Below, piece after piece: positions 8,064-12,042 of a stretch of 12,042 bases of DNA. The notes under the pieces are model-generated. The model was given only the letters and a program-made list of their open reading frames with translations. It had not been told where the DNA came from and ran no database searches. The translations under genes and the position numbers were made by a program. Origin of the DNA: an uncultured Prevotella sp. (lineage in GTDB: Bacteria > Bacteroidota > Bacteroidia > Bacteroidales > Bacteroidaceae); assembly GCA_900553465.1 (NCBI GenBank), contig USDT01000049.1, forward strand, positions 1 to 12,042, in the 5' to 3' direction. Every line of letters starts with the position of its first letter. Positions within the stretch are counted from its first letter, which is position 1.

Positions 8064-8089
8064 AAATGAGTCGAAGCCATCCGCGGCAA
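8024..8089. repeat. 66-bp direct repeat, copy 1 (porE 3' end)
   Basis: This segment is identical, base for base, to 9610-9675. It covers the last 40 bp of the porE gene including the stop codon, plus 26 bp beyond. Weaker similarity continues for about 25 bp further (to about 8114). The two copies are offset by 1,586 bp and enclose the cysteine-peptidase gene. Confidence 0.95.
8042..8076. terminator. Hairpin at the porE stop codon, likely bidirectional terminator
   Basis: CTTCGAC-ATTTTCAT (8042-8056) pairs with ATGAAAAT (8060-8067) and GTCGAAG (8070-8076): 15 bp with a three-base loop and a two-base bulge. It overlaps the final codons and stop of porE. No T-run follows on either strand, so it may act as an mRNA 3' end structure or a terminator shared by convergent genes. 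The same structure recurs at 9628-9662. Confidence 0.55.
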
Positions 8090-8182
8090 ATATACATTTC
8101 TATTATGTAAAAATATTATGCACAATCTTCGAGTATCGTATATAATCATACTAATGTCTTCTATGAAATCATATCAGACAGA

Positions 8183-9463
8183 TTAGTCTTCCTTCATACA
8201 GCATCTGCATTTTTCCATTTTCTTATATGTTGTATCAAGCAGTCCTTTCTGATTCACCATAACATAAATTGACTTTGCCCTCAAATACGACGGACTAAGA
8301 TAATAGCAACCGTCTAATCCGAAATTAACACCCCAGGAATTTTTGCACTTATAATATAAATTACCATCCTTATCTCTCACTTTACCAATAATATGCATAT
8401 TGTGATCGTCCGTCGTAATAAAATTTTCAAAATCGCGTTGACGCGTTTCAGGAGAAACAACACTATCTGAAGGCATACGTGCAAATCCTTGTATTTCCGA
8501 TAATTCAGGACCAGTAAGATCCATTGCGACAGCAAGCGAAAATCCCTTAGACAGCGCATTATCTATATTTTCCATATATTCGTCCAAACTGACATTAAAA
8601 TACCTCATACTTGTCCAGTTTGCCGGAATCTGCAATATGACATATTCGTTTAAAGGTTCATGAATAAAGGACGTGAGATTAACATAATGTTCTTTATTTA
8701 ATTCTGTAAATTCCCAAAATTGTTTTGGAGTAAATCCCGTGCCCTTATAAATGAATTTTGTGGGAGGACAGCCCAAATACGCATCCAAAAGATGCTTTAT
8801 CTTTCCACGCCAGTTACCTTCAATTTTTCTGTTTGCAAAAGCATTTACAAGCGGCAACATTTCATCCATAAGTTTCTGATGTGACGGAACTGTATCACCA
8901 TGATATATTCCAGACGGCATAATTCCCACAGAATCGACATCGATCAAAGGATCATAATTACAACCGCCTTCAGAAAAGCGTGCCGTTCCCTGTCGAAGAA
9001 TAAAGTTCTCCGATTTTCGAATATAAGCATTATATACAAAATACATCGGAGAAAGTTCAATGAAATATCCTTTAATACGATATATTTCTGATTCAAGGAA
9101 AGATGCAGTGGAGTATGCCCAACAAGTTCCGGATATCTGTTGTTTTATTGGAGTTGCCGGTATTTCATAAATGGTAGAAAAATGGAAAGTATCCTTTAAC
9201 TCCACAGAAACATCTGTTTTCGGATTTGCATTGTTACATGAAACCAAAGAAAATAATAAAGCGAATAATCCTATACCGAACAGTAAAATATGAATGATAA
9301 AATTCCTTATAATAACTTTGATCTTCTCAATAACACTACAACCAGTGCCCTCCTGTCGTACAAGATCTGTGTCCAAATGCTGATGATAATGGCTCTGTGT
9401 TATGTCCATGGGTACAACATTCAATGCAGAAAACATCATCACCACCGAAAATAACTGTTTCAT
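8183..9463 (-). CDS. C1-family (papain-like) cysteine peptidase with chimeric N-terminus
   Basis: The 426-residue product has all papain-clan catalytic elements: Gln108, Cys114 in QQISGTCWAYS (108-118), His354 in DDHNMHIIG, and Asn375 in KNSWG (374-378). It resembles the C1B/aminopeptidase C-like peptidases of Bacteroidales. The N-terminus carries two export signals. Residues 1-20 are a Sec signal that matches the DUF6249 protein encoded at 10598-11485. Residues 50-76 are a second hydrophobic segment ending in the lipobox LVSC (Cys76). The C-terminus is Cys-rich (KCRCC, 418-422). The gene is more A+T-rich than its neighbours: hand counts of two 60-base lines gave 38% and 27% GC against 55% for one porE line, suggesting transfer. 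ATG at 9463 is preferred because the homology to the other gene starts exactly there. The substrate is unknown; peptide processing at the cell envelope is a guess. Confidence 0.88.
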   Translation of the reverse strand: MKQLFSVVMMFSALNVVPMDITQSHYHQHLDTDLVRQEGTGCSVIEKIKVIIRNFIIHILLFGIGLFALLFSLVSCNNANPKTDVSVELKDTFHFSTIYEIPATPIKQQISGTCWAYSTASFLESEIYRIKGYFIELSPMYFVYNAYIRKSENFILRQGTARFSEGGCNYDPLIDVDSVGIMPSGIYHGDTVPSHQKLMDEMLPLVNAFANRKIEGNWRGKIKHLLDAYLGCPPTKFIYKGTGFTPKQFWEFTELNKEHYVNLTSFIHEPLNEYVILQIPANWTSMRYFNVSLDEYMENIDNALSKGFSLAVAMDLTGPELSEIQGFARMPSDSVVSPETRQRDFENFITTDDHNMHIIGKVRDKDGNLYYKCKNSWGVNFGLDGCYYLSPSYLRAKSIYVMVNQKGLLDTTYKKMEKCRCCMKED

Positions 9464-9543
9464 TGTTTTATCTTTTTCTTTTAATTATCACTATTGATTA
9501 GACACATCACCCTGCCATTTCGTTGCAAATAAAATGATTTTCT
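9370..9543 (-). repeat. Duplicated promoter/5' UTR/signal-peptide segment, copy 1 (peptidase)
   Basis: This block aligns with 11392-11563. In the coding part (offset 2022, no gaps) the first 31 residues share 16 identities, including the run MFSALN and HQH. At 9418-9438 there are 21 identical bases. Homology continues through the 5' UTR (one 2-nt gap) and the promoter blocks, and then fades. It marks a segmental duplication that placed this peptidase behind the sigma operon's expression and export signals. Confidence 0.85.
9498..9529 (-). promoter_or_regulatory. Putative ECF-type promoter of the peptidase gene
   Basis: On the minus strand this reads TTTGCAAC, 18 nt, GTCTAA (9529 to 9498). 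The same two blocks at the same spacing lie upstream of the DUF6249 gene, while the sequence between them has drifted. GCAAC about 17 nt before (C/T)GTCTA fits the layout of ECF sigma promoters, many of which have a GTC-type -10. No vegetative TTTG is found 19-21 nt upstream of the TTTG here. An alternative is that TTTGCAAC is a degenerate vegetative -7 box. Confidence 0.5.
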
Positions 9544-9609
9544 GCTCTGATATAAAATACAATCTCTTTGGAATGTTTTACATCTGAAGACAAATTTCAC
9601 AAAGACAAT

Positions 9610-9675
9610 AGGCAAAGAAGAGGATGACTTCGACATTTTCATCGAATGAAAATGAGTCGAAGCCATCCGCGGCAA
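9610..9675. repeat. 66-bp direct repeat, copy 2 (porE 3'-end remnant)
   Basis: This is identical to 8024-8089. It includes a 12-codon pseudogene fragment of porE (residues GKEEDDFDIFIE plus stop, 9611-9649) with no start and no upstream porE sequence. It lies just beyond the stop codon of the DUF5056-like gene (9701), which suggests this copy is next to the ancestral convergent partner of porE. Confidence 0.95.
9628..9662. terminator. Second copy of the porE-stop hairpin, downstream of the sigma operon
   Basis: The 15-bp hairpin seen at 8042-8076 is preserved here base for base, 39 bp beyond the end of the minus-strand DUF5056-like gene. It could end or protect the sigma-operon transcript. 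As in the first copy there is no T-run. Confidence 0.5.
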
Positions 9676-9700
9676 CTATACTTTCTATTACACAAAAATG

Positions 9701-10057
9701 CTAATTGTCGGACGTTATCATGTTGTATATGGCCACATATACAAAGGTGAGGAACATCATGGCCAACATCACAAACGACACACCACTCACATCTATTGAT
9801 ATGGCGGAGGTGAATACATCAACCACAAAATTGGCGGCGAGATGTTTCAATACGGCAACACCGTCAGTCAAGACAAACAGTGCGATGCCCGCAATGGCGC
9901 ATACGGCAGTCCATATTCTGTTGAGACGCTGTTTATAAACATAGTCCGACGACGGAAGTCCGCGCATAACACGCTGCGAAAAACCGTCATCCGGTATTTC
10001 ATTCCGGCCATATTCCTCAAAAAAAGATATTATCCTCTTATCTTCGTTTTCAGTCAT
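9701..10057 (-). CDS. DUF5056-like membrane protein, putative anti-sigma factor
   Basis: This 118-residue protein has a cytoplasmic N-terminus (about 1-46) containing IPDDGFSQRVMRGLP (21-35), followed by two membrane segments at about 47-64 and 93-112. The (E/D)xGF(S/T)RRVM-like motif just before an (R)IWTA membrane start is what I associate with DUF5056 proteins, which sit next to ECF sigma genes in Bacteroides and relatives. Its ATG overlaps the sigma factor stop by 8 bp, so the two are translationally coupled. That context and the inner-membrane topology suggest it holds the sigma factor at the membrane. It lacks a recognisable ZAS zinc-binding anti-sigma motif, so the anti-sigma role is inference. 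Confidence 0.75.
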   Translation of the reverse strand: MTENEDKRIISFFEEYGRNEIPDDGFSQRVMRGLPSSDYVYKQRLNRIWTAVCAIAGIALFVLTDGVAVLKHLAANFVVDVFTSAISIDVSGVSFVMLAMMFLTFVYVAIYNMITSDN

Positions 10058-10586
10058 ATCCGTTCTGCTTTAAATAGTTCGACAATTTCTTCTTTCCCCT
10101 GAAGATGTGCGATTTCACCGTTCCCTCCGCCATTCCGGTGATTTCCGCAATGCGGTTTATCGGATATCCGTCTATCAGCTGGAGGCTTACGCAGGAACGT
10201 TCGCTGTCGTTCAGGCGTGAAAGCGCATCGTATATATCCATTTTCAAATTGCTGTCACCTGTAGTCTGACGCATCCTTACACCCGGCACATCATCAATGT
10301 CGCATGCGGTCTTCGACCTTCTCCTGTAATCATACAGCACGTTGTATGCTATCTTGTAAAGCCAAGTGGAGAACGCTGCCAGCCCGCGGTACTTCGTTAT
10401 ATTCACGTAGGCTCTGATGAACGTGTCTTGAGCGAGATCATCACTCAGCTGTTTGTCACCCAAGGTCTGGTTCATGAAGAACCGCCTTATAGGTGACTGA
10501 TATTTCACCACAAGGCGATCGAAAGCACGCCTGTTATGAAACACAGCCACCTGAGTGACAAGAGAGATGTCGTTCAAATTGTTCAC
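10050..10586 (-). CDS. ECF-family RNA polymerase sigma factor
   Basis: The 178-residue length is typical of group 4 (ECF) sigma factors, which have only regions 2 and 4. Region 2 spans about 20-92, with LSDDLAQDTFIRAYVNI (47-63) and STWLYKIAYNVLYDYRRR (73-90), the core-binding and -10 recognition parts. Region 4 spans about 119-172, with LNDSERSCVSLQLIDGYPI and the helix-turn-helix RIAEITGMAEGTVKSHIFRG (145-164). Translation starts at GTG (10586-10584): no ATG is available upstream before the stop at 10607-10605, and the next internal Met is inside region 2. It lies 11 bp after the DUF6249-like gene and overlaps the DUF5056-like gene, forming a three-gene operon that it probably autoregulates. 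Confidence 0.93.
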   Translation of the reverse strand: MNNLNDISLVTQVAVFHNRRAFDRLVVKYQSPIRRFFMNQTLGDKQLSDDLAQDTFIRAYVNITKYRGLAAFSTWLYKIAYNVLYDYRRRSKTACDIDDVPGVRMRQTTGDSNLKMDIYDALSRLNDSERSCVSLQLIDGYPINRIAEITGMAEGTVKSHIFRGKKKLSNYLKQNGYD

Positions 10587-10597
10587 GGCCGGCCAGC

Positions 10598-11485
10598 TTA
10601 TTGATTATCCTTTGTTTCGTCCTGCTTACCGGCAGATGCGTCCGGTCCGACCGGAGTGTCAGAAGGCTTCTCATCCTTCATATTCTGCCCGGGAATATAG
10701 CTGTCCTGCTTCAGTCCGGAGCCACGATAATAACCACCGGCCTGCACATTCTGTCCGTTCGGTGCGTCATAAGGGCGGTCGTTTCTTCCAGAATTCTGTC
10801 CAGGGATATAGCTGTCCTGTCTCAAACCGGAACCACGGTCCTGCTTGCGGCGTCCACCCGGCACAGTACGTGCGATGACCATCTGTCCGATACCAAAACA
10901 CATCACGAGCAGACCTACACCGACAAGAGCCTCTGCGCCCCAACAACCGAACATCAGCACAAGGCCAAGACCAAGGGCAACGTTCTGTATTCCACGCTTC
11001 CACATGTTGTCGTCACGTACTTTCTCATAATCCACCTGACGGTATTCTTTATGTTCATAATTACGTTCCATCTCCTTCTCTCTGAGCAAGACTCTGTCGT
11101 TATGACGCTTAAAAAGATATCTTATCAGCAACACTACGATAACGATCGGAGCCAAGATGAAAATAAGGAACAAAAGCGTAAGCAGTATGGCTATAATCAC
11201 TCCACCGGCACCTACCGTCCACAAGGCATTATAGAAAGTGAACGGATCACCGTAATCCGCCGGATTGACACTATTTGCAGGAATACTTACAGTCGGTGTC
11301 GTTGCGTCATTATCAGCCTCATAAGTTGTTGTGTCCGAGTAAGCCTCAACCGCTTCGTAAGCCGTATCCACCTGCTGAACCTGTACAGCATCATCCACAT
11401 GCTGGTGACGATGACGCGGAGTAGTGTCCACGGCTGCAGCATTCAATGCAGAAAACATCACCAATCCCAATAATAAATGTTTCAT
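10598..11485 (-). CDS. Exported DUF6249-like membrane protein, first gene of the sigma operon
   Basis: This 295-residue protein has a signal peptide (1-19), a His-containing segment HRHQH (25-29), an acidic/Thr-rich stretch to about 85, a long membrane segment (about 92-124), a charged helix (128-160), and a second hydrophobic pair (165-206) of the form KRGIQNVALGLGLVLMFG...GVGLLVMCFGIGQMVIA. This layout resembles DUF6249 proteins, found beside ECF sigma and DUF5056 genes in Bacteroidales. The C-terminal tail has a perfect-length repeat: RGSGLRQDSYIPGQN (217-231) and RGSGLKQDSYIPGQN (254-268). It is the promoter-proximal gene, so the sigma factor is made only if it is transcribed through. A sensor or membrane-stress role is plausible but not shown. 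The 5' end is duplicated in the peptidase gene. Confidence 0.75.
   Translation of the reverse strand: MKHLLLGLVMFSALNAAAVDTTPRHRHQHVDDAVQVQQVDTAYEAVEAYSDTTTYEADNDATTPTVSIPANSVNPADYGDPFTFYNALWTVGAGGVIIAILLTLLFLIFILAPIVIVVLLIRYLFKRHNDRVLLREKEMERNYEHKEYRQVDYEKVRDDNMWKRGIQNVALGLGLVLMFGCWGAEALVGVGLLVMCFGIGQMVIARTVPGGRRKQDRGSGLRQDSYIPGQNSGRNDRPYDAPNGQNVQAGGYYRGSGLKQDSYIPGQNMKDEKPSDTPVGPDASAGKQDETKDNQ
10682..10837 (-). repeat. Internal 45-bp coding repeat in the DUF6249-like gene
   Basis: The units at 10793-10837 and 10682-10726 encode the same 15-residue motif apart from one Arg/Lys change. Most differences at DNA level are at third codon positions, so the repeat is under protein-level constraint or is fairly old. 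They are separated by 66 bp coding for a Gly/Asn-rich linker. Confidence 0.85.
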
Positions 11486-11563
11486 TGTTTTATCTGTTTT
11501 TTAATTGTTTCTGTTGGTTAGACGCACCGCGTTGCCGTTTCGTTGCAAAGAAAATGATTTTTT
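11392..11563 (-). repeat. Duplicated promoter/5' UTR/signal-peptide segment, copy 2 (DUF6249 gene)
   Basis: This is the partner of 9370-9543. It contains the first ~31 codons, 5' UTR and promoter of the sigma operon. It is likely the original, because here the signal peptide leads directly into a protein that lacks any other export signal. Confidence 0.85.
11518..11549 (-). promoter_or_regulatory. Putative ECF-type promoter of the DUF6249-sigma-DUF5056 operon
   Basis: On the minus strand TTTGCAAC (11549-11542) is followed after 18 nt by GTCTAA (11523-11518), 32 nt before the start codon. The two blocks and their spacing are shared with 9498-9529. ECF sigma factors usually activate their own operon, which makes the adjacent sigma gene the natural candidate. 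The assignment is by motif layout only. Confidence 0.5.
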
Positions 11564-11859
11564 TCAGAATATCCTTTGATTTTATTTGTTGTTTCTCATA
11601 TTGTAATCACGAAAACATTACCCCGACAGCTTGTATTGCTTGAGATCAAATTATGCCATCAACAAGTTTATCTCCTATCTATGTTTAGAATTAACAGATG
11701 TACAATACTCTATATGAAACACACATATATTTTCTTCATATGAAATATTATTTCAATAAATATCCTGTATATCCAAAACTTTATCTTTTATGAATATCTT
11801 ACTCTCCATGCAAAACAAAAATAGAACAATCAACATTCATTTAAAATACCTGAAACAAA

Positions 11860-11915
11860 AACGTAGCTGTAATCATACTTCTTGACATACAGAAGTTGGT
11901 TACAGCATTGACGTT
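11860..11915. other. Three-segment hairpin of unknown role
   Basis: AACGT (11860-11864), GCTGTAA (11866-11872) and ACTTCT (11877-11882) pair with AGAAGT (11891-11896), TTACAGC (11900-11906) and ACGTT (11911-11915). Together they give 18 bp interrupted by small internal loops. No T-run follows on the plus strand. It stands out from the AT-rich surroundings and could be a structured RNA, a protein-binding site or a remnant of a recombination site. Confidence 0.55.
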
Positions 11916-12000
11916 ACAAGATAAATAATTGAATTGAAATTATCTATAAAGAAGATAAACTCAACATAAACTAAATGTAGTATCTATTCAATAGTTCGTT

Positions 12001-12031
12001 AAAAATTAGCCAAGCCTAAGCGGCTTTGGCG
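12001..12031 (-). terminator. Probable terminator of a minus-strand gene off the right edge
   Basis: GCCAAGCC (12009-12016) pairs with GGCTTTGGC (12022-12030) with one bulged base and a five-base loop. Read on the minus strand the hairpin is followed by TAATTTTTAA (from 12001-12008), a U-run. It would end a transcript entering from the right of the window. Confidence 0.5.
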
Positions 12032-12042
12032 GTAAATAAAAT

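Larger units (their letters stand above)
11571..12042. other. AT-rich intergenic region without a gene
   Basis: About 470 bp upstream of the sigma operon with many stops in all frames and no open frame I can support. It contains two structured elements, the three-part hairpin at 11860-11915 and the hairpin at 12009-12030. Apart from the small palindrome GAAATATTATTTC near 11743-11755 I see nothing else. Confidence 0.7.

Noticed and set aside
9481..9675. 64-codon minus-strand frame
   Set aside because: It is the antisense of the duplicated porE tail and the peptidase promoter region; no family resemblance.
8024..9675. Insertion sequence or transposon as the cause of the peptidase insertion
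   Set aside because: No transposase or terminal inverted repeats are present; the flanking repeats are 66 bp, far longer than a target-site duplication, and one derives from coding sequence. Homology-based duplication fits better.
10601..11473. 290-codon plus-strand frame opposite the DUF6249-like gene
   Set aside because: Shadow of the real gene; the minus strand has signal peptide, membrane segments, tail repeats and operon context.
1..12042. tRNA, rRNA or CRISPR array
   Set aside because: No cloverleaf-like or rRNA-like sequence and no regularly spaced short repeats were seen on reading through.

Overview
This window looks like chromosomal DNA from a member of the Bacteroidales, most likely Prevotellaceae. 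The main support is two textbook Bacteroidetes vegetative promoters (TTTG, 19-20 nt, TAnnTTTG), genes with A-rich leaders rather than strong Shine-Dalgarno sites, and the gene families present. These families are a two-domain DUF1080 protein, a PorE-like TPR/PD40/OmpA lipoprotein, a Bacteroidetes-type topoisomerase III, and an ECF sigma factor next to DUF5056-like and DUF6249-like proteins. The genus is inference. I see no tRNA, rRNA, CRISPR array or transposase.

Layout: 1-520 is non-coding but rich in inverted repeats. 575-1870 (minus) encodes a secreted tandem DUF1080 (3-keto-disaccharide hydrolase-like) protein with its own promoter and terminator. A divergent 405-bp spacer follows. A MATE transporter (2276-3646, plus) is preceded by a 5' leader carrying a strong intrinsic terminator, so it is probably controlled by attenuation or a riboswitch. 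It ends at another long hairpin with a T-run. Next are topB (3853-5907, plus), a terminator, and the PorE-like lipoprotein gene (5997-8063, plus). The remaining genes are all on the minus strand and converge on porE: a C1-family cysteine peptidase (8183-9463), then an operon transcribed in the order DUF6249-like protein (11485-10598), ECF sigma factor (10586-10050), DUF5056-like putative anti-sigma factor (10057-9701). The last 470 bp are AT-rich with two hairpins and no gene.

The most interesting part is 8024-11570. The last 40 bp of the porE gene and the 26 bp after it are repeated perfectly (66 bp) at 9610-9675, 1,586 bp away, on the far side of the peptidase gene. Independently, the peptidase gene's promoter region, 5' UTR and first ~31 codons are homologous to those of the DUF6249 gene at the head of the sigma operon. 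The simplest reading is a tandem duplication of the unit 'porE tail - DUF5056 - sigma - DUF6249 5' end', in which the interior of one copy was replaced by an AT-rich cysteine-peptidase gene. The peptidase thereby acquired the sigma operon's promoter and a second export signal placed in front of its own lipoprotein signal, whose original ATG appears to have become ATC. Both promoter copies keep two conserved blocks, TTTGCAAC and GTCTAA, separated by the same distance. This suggests that the ECF sigma factor controls both its own operon and the captured peptidase, although no regulatory data are available here.
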